DNA of 64,000 nucleotides from NCBI GenBank assembly GCA_905221605.1, contig CAJNDS010000290.1:1-64000 (forward strand). The letters are read 5' to 3'. The position numbers and the translations under genes are program-made. Each line of letters starts with the position of its first letter. Position 1 is the first letter of the stretch. The notes under the pieces are model-generated. The model saw nothing but the letters and a program-made list of their open reading frames with translations, had not been told where the DNA came from and made no database searches. Below are positions 1 through 9,673 of this stretch, piece by piece. The stretch is from Symbiodinium natans (taxonomy: Eukaryota > Sar > Dinophyceae > Suessiales > Symbiodiniaceae).

Positions 1-59
1 CTCTAAAAGAAATTAGGGGACATCGAGAAAAAAACAGATGGAAATTATGGTCCAAAGAT

Positions 60-750
60 CAGAATAAATCCTCAACCCAAACCCGACCAAGCAGACAACA
101 CCATAACAACCCAAAATCGCCCATACAGACTAAGCGGACAACACCATGACAATCCAAAATCGCCCAAGCCGTGACAACCCAGGCGGACCAAGCAGATAAC
201 ACTATGACAACCCAAAACCGACCAAACAGACAACACCATGACAACCCAAAACCACCCAAGCGGACCAAGCGGACAACACTATGACAACCCAAAACCGACC
301 AAGCAGACAATACCATGACAACCCAAAACCACCCAAGCAGACCAAGCGGACAACACTATGACAACTCAAAACCGACCAAGCAGACAACACCCTGACAACC
401 CAAAATCGCCCAAGCGGACCAAGCGGACAACACCGTGACAACCCAAAACCGACCAAGCAGACAACACCATGAGAGCCCAAAACGCCCAAAACCGCCCAAG
501 CGGACCAAGCGGACAACACCGTGAACGCCCAAAATCGACCAAGCGCACAGCACCGTGACAGCACAAAACCGACCAAGCGGACCACACCGTGACAGCCCAA
601 AACCGACCAAGCGGACAGCACCGTGACAACCCAAAACCGCCCAAGCGGACCAAGCAGACAACGCCGTGACAGCCCAAAACCGACCAAGCAGACAACACCG
701 TGACAGCCCAAAACCGCCCAAGCAGACCAAGCGGACAACGCCGCGACAGC
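60..750. repeat. Minisatellite block 1 (~33-bp unit)
   Basis: Imperfect tandem copies of a unit of about 33 bp built on the words 'ccaagcggacaacaccgtg' and 'acagcccaaaaccg'. Units vary in length because a short 'cggaccaag' piece is sometimes inserted. Every frame through the block stays open for long stretches in Trp/Gly/Val-rich translations, which is a by-product of the repeat and not evidence of coding. It ends where the 225-bp segment at 751 begins. Confidence 0.93.
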
Positions 751-975
751 CCAAGGAAAGCCTAAACCTCAATCCGGATGATTCCTAAAATTCCGGGAAT
801 TTTCAACTCCGGGTGATTCCCAAAATTCCCAGGATTTTTAGACAACAAGCGTTAAAATTCCCGGAATTTTCAGGATCCCCCTGCAAGGCCCTCACAAGCA
901 GCCAAATCGACCGGAAGAAGAGGCGGGGCATCCGACAAGGCGGCCGCAGAGCGAAAATAGGGGTCGAGCCCGTAG
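751..975. repeat. 225-bp duplicated segment, copy 1
   Basis: Runs from 'ccaaggaaagcc' to 'gagcccgtag' and recurs almost identically at 1938-2162. It contains two 17-bp words, AAAATTCCGGGAATTTT and AAAATTCCCGGAATTTT, which are reverse complements of one another, so a hairpin or cruciform can form across about 90 bp. It separates the two minisatellite blocks. No coding signal is seen. Array plus segment appears to be one higher-order unit present twice. Confidence 0.9.
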
Positions 976-1937
976 GACCAAGCGGACAACACCGTGACAA
1001 CCCAAAACCGACCAAGCGCCGTGACGGCCCAAAACCGACCAAGCGGACAACACCATGACAACCCAAAACCACCCAAGCGGACCAAACGGACAATACCACA
1101 ACAACCCAAAACCGACCAAACAGACAACACCATGACAACCCAAAACCACCAAAGCAGACCAAGCGGACAACACCATAACAACCCAAAACCGACCAAGCAG
1201 ACAACACCGTGACAGCCCAAAACCGCCCAAGCGGACAACACCGTGACGACGAACATCCGACCAAACAGACAACAGCGTGACAACCCAAAACAAACGGACA
1301 ACACCATGACGGCCCAAAACCGACCAAGCGGACAGCACCGTGACAACCCAAAACCGCCCAAGCGGACAACACCGTGACAGCCCAAAACCGCCCAAGCGGA
1401 CCAAGCGGACAACACCATGACAGCCCAAAACCGACCAAGCGGACAACTCCGTGACAGCCCAAAACCGCCCAAGCGGACAACACCATGACAGCCGAAAACC
1501 GACCAAGCGGACAGCACCGTGACAGCCCAAAACCACCCAAGCGGACCAAGCGGACAACACCGTGAACGCCCAAAACCGACCAAGCGGACAGCACTGTGAC
1601 AGCCCAAAACCGCCCAAGCGGACAACACCGTGACAGCCGAAAACCGACCAAGCGGACAGCACCGTGACAGCCCAAAACCGCCCAAGCGGACCAAGCGGAC
1701 AACACCGTGAACGCCCAAAACCGACCAAGCGGACAGCACTGTGACAGCCCAAAACCGCCCAAGCGGACAACACCGTGACAGCCCAAAACCGACCAAGCGG
1801 ACAGCACCGTGACAGCCCAAAACCGCCCAAGCGGACCAAGCGGACAACGCCGTGACAGCCCAAAACCGACCAAGCGGACAACACCGTGACAGCCCCAAAA
1901 CCGCCCAAGCGAACCAAGCGGACAACGCCGTGACAGC
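976..1937. repeat. Minisatellite block 2 (~33-bp unit)
   Basis: This is the same unit as in 60-750, with more copies. Some sub-blocks repeat at a longer period: the 'gtgaacgcccaaaaccgacc' variant occurs twice about 130 bp apart, which suggests local higher-order duplication. It ends at the second copy of the 225-bp segment. Confidence 0.93.
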
Positions 1938-2162
1938 CCAAGGAAAGCCTAAACCTCAATCCGGATGATTCCTAAAATTCCGGGAATTTTCAGCTCCGGG
2001 TGATGCCCAAAATTCCCAGGAGTTTTAGACAATAAGCGTTAAAATTCCCGGAATTTTCAGGATCCCCCTGCAAGGCCCTCACAAGCAGCCAAATCGACCG
2101 GAAGAGGAGGCGGGGCATCCGACAGGGCGGCCGCAGAGCGAAAATAGGGGTCGAGCCCGTAG
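1938..2162. repeat. 225-bp duplicated segment, copy 2
   Basis: Near-identical second copy of 751-975, with only a few substitutions (for example 'aagaggaggcgg' against 'aagaagaggcgg'). The right end 'gagcccgtag' abuts the AT-rich island directly, so the composition changes sharply at 2162/2163. Confidence 0.9.
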
Positions 2163-3160
2163 CCTTTTATAGGGATATAAATATACATCTTACGTGTCGG
2201 AAAGGGAATTTCGAACATAAATCTTGAAAGTCCTTTCTATGATTGAATCTAAACCGAACAATCATGATAATAATTCCATTAAATCTAATAGATATGCGTA
2301 TTCTCTAGATATTTGAAAATTCATGTAAATTGAGAAGAATATTCATATCCTTCCATATATAAGATTAATCCTGACCCATTCGGGAATATAGAAGGGCCGA
2401 ATATGATAGAAATTTTCTTGAATCTCTGTGTTCGCTAATACCAAACCCCCCCCCCCCCCCCCGCGTAGATGATTCCATTTCATCGCATACACCATTAGTT
2501 ATATAGTAGCGCCCGGCGATCTGAGATTAATGATAAGGTCTAGAAGAGTTCCTTTTTGATGACTTTGTTCCCTAAGCTCTATTTCTTCCCATAATTCAAA
2601 GTGGTGGCGGGTCTTTTCCTATGAGAGTGTATAGAATCCTGAATTTCGTTAGTTATATTCGTAGCTTTGGATTAGGAAAATTGTAAGATTGAATATAAAT
2701 ATAAATCTCTTAATTCCGAAATCTAGTTGAATTCTATCTAGACGATATTTTATTCGTATTTTCAGAATCTTAAATTTCTCGTGATCAAGAAAGTGAAATC
2801 CTCGTAGATTTCTAATTGGTGTTTTTGAACGCAGAAGCCGCTTACACTACTTATGAGTGGAGACATCTTTTCATATTGTGATTATTCGGAAATCCAATAT
2901 ATTCTTGGTTCGTATATAGTCGTCCATGATCAAAATCAATTTTATGTGGCTCTCTCACGTGTAGGCTTCGTCAACCACGAGAATTACTAATCGGAGGGTG
3001 CCAAGTCAAGGCTCATAAAGGGGGATTTATATATACATAAATAAATAAATAACTATATATAATGTATTCATATGTATATATATATAAAGATATTATCGTA
3101 TATCCTCAGGGGTCAATTCGGCGAATATCTTCTGTATTTGTCTATTCTTATCGCGGCAGC
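2163..3160. other. AT-rich island of unknown origin
   Basis: About 1 kb of strongly AT-rich DNA (hand counts of three 60-base lines give 23-28% GC) inside GC-balanced to GC-rich DNA. It includes an 18-base poly-C run at about 2444-2461 and TA-rich simple sequence at 3028-3090. No open frame of useful length spans it, although short stretches on the minus strand around 2330-2420 translate into protein-like text. I cannot match it to a plastid or mitochondrial gene. An organelle-derived or foreign insertion is possible, and so is simple AT-rich intergenic DNA. Confidence 0.6.
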
Positions 3161-3325
3161 AGCGGGCCCCCCCCCCCCCCAGACTTTGAATTATATCATG
3201 ATCTGATTTTGGTCTGTTTCACCACGCCCTTTGTAGTGGAGCCACGCCTCGGCGCAAACCTCAACCTTAACCGTTGCGCGTGGTCTCAGTGCCCCTAGAG
3301 GTCTAACAGCAGACAAAAGTACTCT

Positions 3326-4996
3326 TCAGGTGCAAACAAGGTTCGGCAAAGGTTCGAGTTCTTGCAGTGGCTGCTTCGAGCTTGTCTTCATGGTTGCTGG
3401 TGTCATAGGAACTGGTGGCTTGTCCTTGGTTCCTGTACCTGACTCTCCCGCTGCAAGAGCTCTCGTCAATTCTGGTGGTGTTTGTGGTGCCACAGCAGTA
3501 GTGACTCGGGATGAAGCAGAACTTCGAGTTTGAGAAGCTTTCGGTTTGGGCTGTAGCGCAGGTCTAGCAGGTGTGGGCCCCTTCAAGGCAGCAGGTGTTT
3601 GTGGCGCAGGGGTGCTTGTGTCAGTCGTATCTCTTCTGGTGCTTATGGCTGCTGGGGTCTTAGGCGCCATAGTGCTGGAAGACATTGCGCGTGCCGGCGT
3701 GATGGGCACAATCAGCTCGGCATCGGGCACATTCTGGTCGGATGCCGGCGCTTGTGCAGCAAGTGATGACTTTGGCGTTGGCTTGACGAGGCCAGCTGCT
3801 GAGTACATCCTGAGGCACAGCGCAGTGATTGTTGACAAGGCATACCTATGAAGCTGTTGCCTTGAAAATCCGATTCTTGGAGATCTGCTCCAGTACCCAA
3901 TAGAACGATAATCATATTACAGAACCTGCCATGCAACATCAATCCAACAAAGTCTAATGGCCGCCATAGTTTTTCCAAGTCTCGCTTTGCCAGCTGTCGT
4001 GGATGCGGGGCCGGCTGGGGTATGGGGTAACGGTATGCTGCCTGTTTGAGGGGGCGGTGTCCGCACCCGTGCCGCTGGTGTTTGCGGTGGTGCTGGGGAG
4101 CTTGCAGCTGCCCGACATGGATGCGGGGTCTGTGGTCCAGGAACCATGCTTCTTGCAGCTTGAGGTGTTGTAGCTGGGACGGCCGGTGTTTTCGGTGGTG
4201 CCACATGAGATCCAGGAAATGCTGGCGTCCTCGGCAACGGAACGGACTCCACACGTGCACCCGGCACTGCTGGTGTTTTCGGTGGGGCCACAGCTTCGAC
4301 GCGCGGACCAGGACCAGGCAGCGCCGGCGTTTTCGGTGCAGCTACAGGCTCGCCACGGGCATGGGTCGTAGGCCCCGCAGGTGTTCTCGGTGGAGCCACA
4401 GCTGTGCGTGCCACACCTGGTGCCGGGGTACTGGGCGGCGGAATGGACGCGCCAGGCACGGCTGGGGTCTTTGGTGGGGCAATAGCTGCAGACCGCGCAG
4501 GTGGAGCGACTCCAGACAATGCTGGGGTTCGTGGTGGAGCGATCCGCTGAGACCCAGGCAGCCCTGGTGTTCTTGGCGGGGCAACAGCCTCGCGCGCCGA
4601 TCCTGGCGCGGGGGTTCTGGGATCTGGGACACGTTCGTCTGTTGCAGGAATGGCTGGCGCTAATGCGAACGCCTTACCAGGACTTGCAACAGCAGCACTG
4701 GCAGGTGGCGGTGAGCCGCGTGGTTTCTGGTCTTGTCGTGCAGCACGTCCACCGGCACCACTGACCTGCGTCACACTCGTTCCGATGGCTCTGGCTGCAC
4801 TGTTGAATGCGGGTGTGCTCGGCTGAGCAAGTGCAACTTTCGGTGTCATTTTTGAGTCTTCGATGACATCGGAATCGGCCATCGCTGGTAGATCCTCTGA
4901 TTGGACAGCATCAGCAATTGGTGGCCTCAGCTCTCTGCATGCACAAGATGAGTTGGCGTCACGCAACGCTCTGGAAGCCCGAGCTCGGAAATGCAT
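3326..4996 (-). CDS. Pro/Thr-Pro repeat protein (two exons)
   Basis: Exon 1 is about 4996-3930 and exon 2 is 3845-3326, ending at TGA. The reading frame is kept if a GC-AG intron of 84 bp (3929-3846) is removed. The protein is dominated by degenerate copies of a unit such as APPKTPAVPG, giving well over 20 Thr-Pro dipeptides, with Ala/Pro-rich spacers. There is no recognisable folded domain. Repeats of this kind are typical of disordered proteins, and each TP is a potential site for proline-directed kinases; both statements are inference. The start is uncertain because upstream exons may exist. A short hydrophobic stretch lies at the exon join, so the true donor could be slightly upstream. 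Confidence 0.6.
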
Positions 4997-4999
4997 CCT

Positions 5000-5690
5000 A
5001 GAGACGCAGCCTCCTTGCGTTGTGGCCCCCCAGAAACGAAAACGATTTTACCTCAACACAACACAGCACTTTGCACGGCATTGTGCATTGTGAGACCAGC
5101 ATGACCAAGTGGTCTGACAAGCCAATGTCGTGGTAGCTTGACAGTACTTGTGACGACCTTTTGCCGCAGGAGTTCCGTTCCTTGACCTGCCCTGTTGTTT
5201 TGAATGGTACTCGTAAAACGAGCACAGACTTCCGCAAAGGTGGATCGGTTGTCTCACAATCATGTCGTCCGAAACCATCAACTCCACTTCTTGACTCTCC
5301 GCTCGTGTTGCTGTCTGCAAGCGCTGCACTCTTGCGGCCGGAACTTCAGAACAGCTGGAGCCAACTTAAATTGAATCCTTTTAACTCGGGCCCTCGATTG
5401 TCGGTACTTGAGTATGTGAAACTGCTTACTTCATGTCAGCAACGAGTAGTTCCATTGTCTTTGGGTTAGGGGCCACGCCGGCCATGCTTGTCCCCCCCCC
5501 CCACCCAGTGATACCTGTGCCTGAAGCAGCTTCAGCGAGTAGCCACAAAGCAGACTGAAAAATGCCCCACTTTCGGTGCTTCCACAAACTCCTAAAACTT
5601 TTTGTTGCTAGGCTTTAGGGGCTGAAGCCGATTGCCACCTGCACCCCCCCCCCTCCTGCAATGAACAGTTTCCCCCTCTCTTCCACTTCC
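5000..5690. other. Spacer with no gene recognised
   Basis: Short frames only, none with coding character. It includes small poly-C runs near 5495 and 5645. It probably holds upstream sequence of the Pro/Thr-Pro gene and the 3' flank of the Lys/Gly-rich gene. Confidence 0.4.
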
Positions 5691-5697
5691 CAAAACC

Positions 5698-6680
5698 TCA
5701 TCTTATCAGCAAATTGTCCACAAATCTGCACATCATACACAATTGACTGGGCATGTGGCCTTTGCTCTGGCCTTTGCTCTTGCCCTTGCCGCCGTCCTCG
5801 CCTCTGTTTTTGCCTTTGCCCTTGCGGCCCTTTTGTTCAGCGACTTGCGCATCTGATGCGTCCTGCAGAGTACTTGATATACGTGGGGAAGGCGGTCAGC
5901 AGATTTCCACGACACTTCATTTCAAACAAGTCCGAGAACTTCCAGCAGTGAACTGCAAGGATCTATGTGAAAGGTTTACAAGAAAGTTTCGAAAGGGAAT
6001 ATGAAACAAAATCACCAAGAAGCTAATGATTACTGGCTGCTGGATCTTAGTAACTTTAGTAAAAGGCGCCGGTGGCTGAGAACAGGCTGCGCACCTCAAC
6101 CTGCTGCCGGCTGAAAAAGCACGGCCACAACGAAGGGCGGTCACGGTGGGTGGGGGGGAAACTGGAGTGTTCCAGCTTGGGTGCTTCTGTGGTCGACCTA
6201 CCTTCCATTTTTCCAGACTCTCGTCTATTTTCGGGAACAGCTTGTAGGGTTTCGGGGCCCAGAACGAGTGGGCGTTGCGCGACCTTAGACGGGAGTTGTG
6301 CTGGACCATTGAACCCAAACGTCGGTTCCAGAAGATATAATCATCTGACACAGGCGCCATGTCATGTTCCAGTATAGCATGTGGGTGCACTGTCGCCACG
6401 CATTGTCCTGTGCGTCTTTGTCGCCACTGGCCGCTTCTGCCTGCCCCTCCTGCGGCAAAGGTCCGAGGACATGCTTCGGGACCTGGCTAAAACTGTTGAG
6501 TCCATGAGAGTCCTGGTCGTTGTTGGAAGCTTTACCTTTGCCTTCTGCTTTGCCACCTCCTTTGGTGTCTCCGCCCTTGCCTTGGCCCTGGAGTGAAGGC
6601 TGCACTGCACTGCACATGCCAAGGCTGAAAAGACTCGTCAGGAGTGGTGTGTCACCGATGACACACTCGAACACTTGCAC
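5698..6680 (-). CDS. Lys/Gly-rich low-complexity protein, C-terminal part
   Basis: At least two exons read on the minus strand. The last exon (5862-5698) starts after a good 'ctctgcag' acceptor, reads DASDAQVAEQKGRKGKGKN and further KGKSKGQSKGH repeats, and ends at TGA. An upstream coding stretch within 6680-6300 has the same flavour (GQGKGGDTKGGGKAEGKGK), which is why I place both in one gene. No folded domain is visible. Basic KG-rich linkers of this sort occur in nucleic-acid-binding or nuclear proteins, but no function can be assigned. The join between the two stretches was not resolved. Confidence 0.45.
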
Positions 6681-6873
6681 ATCTCCTTGAGCCGGCAGTC
6701 AACTTAGACAGATCTGTAGCACCAACTCATACAGTTTTCATGGCGAGCCCACGATTTTTCAGCAAACCGGCCTCGACGAGACACCCAAACACTGCCTGAG
6801 AGCAGGCAAAAGGGTACAGCAACGCAACTTCAGCCTGTAAAGTGATTCCACCTGCGGCTTTGCAGATGCAGCG

Positions 6874-7947
6874 CTAGTGCTTGGCCTTCTTTTCTTCTCT
6901 CAGATCCATCTTCTCCTTTTCTTCTGCCTTTTTGACCAGAATCTGCTTACAGCCGAGGTCGAGGAGGGAGCACATCAACTTGGCAAAGTGCTACGCTTGC
7001 CTCGTTGCATTCCTCCAGCGACCAGTCCTTCTCCTGCGCAGCCAGAGCCCCCGTGCCGAGAAACAAGCCTTGCGACCAACGACGTTCACTTGGCCCTTCC
7101 TTGTAAAAAGTCGCTTTGTCGATGAAGATGTTCGATTCTGCACACAGCGTCCGAGCCAGACCTGAACGTCAATGTCGGAATGTTCAAGGTACTGAGATGT
7201 GTTGAACTTTAGGGAAGTGGCGAGGACGCTCTGCCAGAGCACTTCCAGCAAAGATCAGGCGCCTCGTTGCCTTGCCTGGCCAATGTTGCACAAACTCGCA
7301 CCAACTGTGGCACTTGGGAAGTACTTGGGAAGTACTTGGAAAGTACTTGGGATCCTTTGGCCACTGGTGGCCTTGTTCTTCACTCTCCACATCGAAGAAA
7401 GCCTTAACGTTTCGCAACTTCCTAGAGCGTGTCTGCTTAGAGCCTACAAGACCGAAAGATGCAACATGATGCAACAGTGGGGCCTCTGCCTCACCCTTAC
7501 GTACATTCTGCAGAGGCGAATCCAGAAACACACTCTGGCAACTAGAAGGTCATATTTGGACTCAAGGCACGATGGCGCTACAGTCCACTGCCAGCTTCGC
7601 CAGCTTCCTCTGAAGCCACGGCAACTCTGCAATGCCCGAAGGCACCTGAACAAGGCAAACCAAGCCAAGTCTCAAAGTTTCGTGCTTGGTGTAGGAGGGG
7701 CACGAGACTCGCAGTGCAACAGGTGCCAAGGCCTTTGTCCTCACAGTCACGTCACTTCTTCTGCTCAGGCCACGGATGCGAGAGTGTAAAGAAGCGTTCA
7801 CCTCGGTGACAGGTTGGAAGTGATGTATGTATTCCTGTAATCTACACGCGTCGAAGTCTAAGGTGCACGGACGGAACGAAAGCATGCACAAGTCACGGAA
7901 ATGATGTGCAGGAGATTTGGTGTCTGCGCTGACGTGGTCCCTTCTTT

Positions 7948-8003
<56 letters not shown>

Positions 8004-8193
8004 CGAACTGCATGGCTTGAGGCTTTGGCAGGCCCATGGCGCGCGGGCTCGCCGAACCCTGCCCCGGAGCCCCATTTGCGTCTTGCGCTGTGGGATTTCT
8101 CAGAAGAGGCTCACCAACAACACCGAAGCACCATCGGTGCCACGCCTGCCCGGGGCCTCGTGAGCACTGTGTGTACGGAGCTAATCCAAGCAC
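6874..8193 (-). CDS. Polyglutamine protein, multi-exon, unidentified
   Basis: A chain of minus-strand coding stretches. The first (about 8193-7900) contains 18 consecutive Gln followed by KEGTTSAQ. The second (7850-7600) reads ASLHSRIRGLSRRSDV and PWLQRKLAKLAVD. The third (7440-7200) is acidic and includes NVKAFFDVESEEQGHQWPK. The last (6990-6874) starts after a 'gcgtag' acceptor and ends with a charged tail KKAEEKEKMDLREEKKAKH and a TAG stop. The order and strand agree with one gene, but not all joins were verified and two genes are possible. No known domain was recognised. A coiled or charged C-terminus is visible. Confidence 0.4.
7317..7352. repeat. 11-bp tandem repeat inside an exon
   Basis: Three near-perfect copies of 'gggaagtactt'. 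They fall in a minus-strand coding stretch, giving the peptide PKYFPSTSQVLPK, so the expansion would alter the protein. Confidence 0.75.
7951..8001. repeat. (CTG)17 / (CAG)17 microsatellite
   Basis: Seventeen uninterrupted CTG triplets on the plus strand. On the minus strand they are 17 CAG plus one CAA and encode the polyglutamine tract of the gene at 6874-8193. Confidence 0.95.
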
Positions 8194-8199
8194 ATGTCC

Positions 8200-9158
8200 A
8201 ATGTCCCGGGCCCTGCCATTGCAGAGGGTGGTTTAGCGATTCAGGCTAGCTTGCTTGCTTGCAGCGAGTATAACCCAATTTTCTCTCGCTCTCTTTCGTT
8301 TGTTCTTTCTTTCGTAGGGCCCGAAAGAACAAGCCCCCTCTCTCTTTCTTTCTCTGAGGGACTTCAGACCCAAAGGCCCGGCGCACAACACGCGCCCCGG
8401 CTTGCGGTGCGGTCGGCGAACTACGATCCCAAGTTTCACCCCGCATTTTTTCTTTATCTCTCTCTCTCTCCCGCTTCCACTCCCGCTCTTACTCTTAGTC
8501 TTTCTTTGGGGCTTGGGGCGGACCCGCGCCTAGGCGCGCCCCGGTCTGCACAACTCTGGAACTGCACCCGGCCGCTTGCGCTAGTCGGCCCCTACGAGCG
8601 TTGTCCCCCTGCCATTTTTTCACCCCAATTTTGAACCCCAATTTTGAACCCCAAATTATCACCCCGCTCTTCGATCACTTGTCCAAAGTCAACCTCCTCA
8701 TCCACCAAAACCCTGGAACTCCCTCCACGCAACTGCCCCCTCCCCCCAAAGACCACCGTTCAACCCTCCCCCTAACCCTCACTCATCGCCTCTACCTTCC
8801 TCGCTCGGGCCCGTTATGCGGCTCATGGGCCACCCCGCTGTTAGCCCCCAACACCTCCCGCAGTGCATACCACGACTGCCTGTTTGTTAGCGGGGGTAGC
8901 CCTGGGCCCTGGGTGTTAGTCTTACGCCCCCTCTTCACAGGCAGTCCTGAGGGTTGGCTTGTGAAACGTCTTTGTGGGCCCTTCCTCACTTGTAATCTCT
9001 CTCTCTCTCTCTGGTGCTGCTGCTGCTGCTGCTGCCGCCGCCGCCGCGCCGCCGCCACTGCATCATCGTGAATTTAGGTTTAGCTGTCCACTTTGTACCG
9101 GCCGATTATGAATATTATGTTGTATGATGTTCTCTGCTGGCTCTGCATCACCCAGAAT
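8200..9158. other. Pyrimidine-rich, hairpin-rich spacer
   Basis: No convincing gene. It contains CT tracts (8455-8470, 8999-9013), a 9-bp inverted repeat TGTTCTTTC/GAAAGAACA around 8310-8330, a GC palindrome 'gcgcctaggcgcgccccg' near 8526, three copies of 'ccccaattttgaa'-like words at 8625-8660, and a compound CTG/CCG tract at 9014-9054. The GC palindrome beside CT tracts recurs at 43.6-44.1 kb. Confidence 0.6.
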
Positions 9159-9673
9159 TCAGAAGCCAGGCAGCCCAGGAAAGGTACTCCCTACATCGAT
9201 CTCGATGCTTCTTGCTACCGGCGAAGAAAGCGCGGCTGGCGGCAACTTCAACACAGCAGCCAGAAGCACCGGCAAGCCTCGGGCTTTGCAGCAGCTGAGT
9301 TCCAGAGCTTGGTCATGAACTGCAGACTGGCAGCTGCTTGCCAATCTGCGTGCTGTCTTCCTCGGCCCAAACATCAGGTTTCGATTCGCTCTAGCAAATA
9401 TGGCCACCACCACAAGTTTCAAGTTCGTCTACCATGCCACAAAGATCGCGGCTACACGAATTACATGCGAGCATCCATCTGCTCCAACTCCGTTTCGAGC
9501 GAGAGCTGCTCAACACCAAGCCCGGCATCCACCTGATGGAAACACACGAACCCAGCTGTCTCAAACGCACACTCTGAGTGCTGCTCTTGCCATGCGAGCA
9601 GACCTCCATGCCGGCATCGTCCTGCGCGCTGCTTCTTCGCGTGCACTGCAAGTATCGGCATGCAACGCAAGGT

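Noticed and set aside
59-1959. Open frames of 138-356 codons on the minus strand rich in Leu/Ser/Val/Gly/Trp
   Set aside because: They are translations of the 33-bp minisatellite, open in three frames at once. Not genes.
2145-2175. Spliced-leader-like word 'cccgtagccttttat'
   Set aside because: The first eight bases match the leader but the rest does not, and the word spans the end of the duplicated segment.
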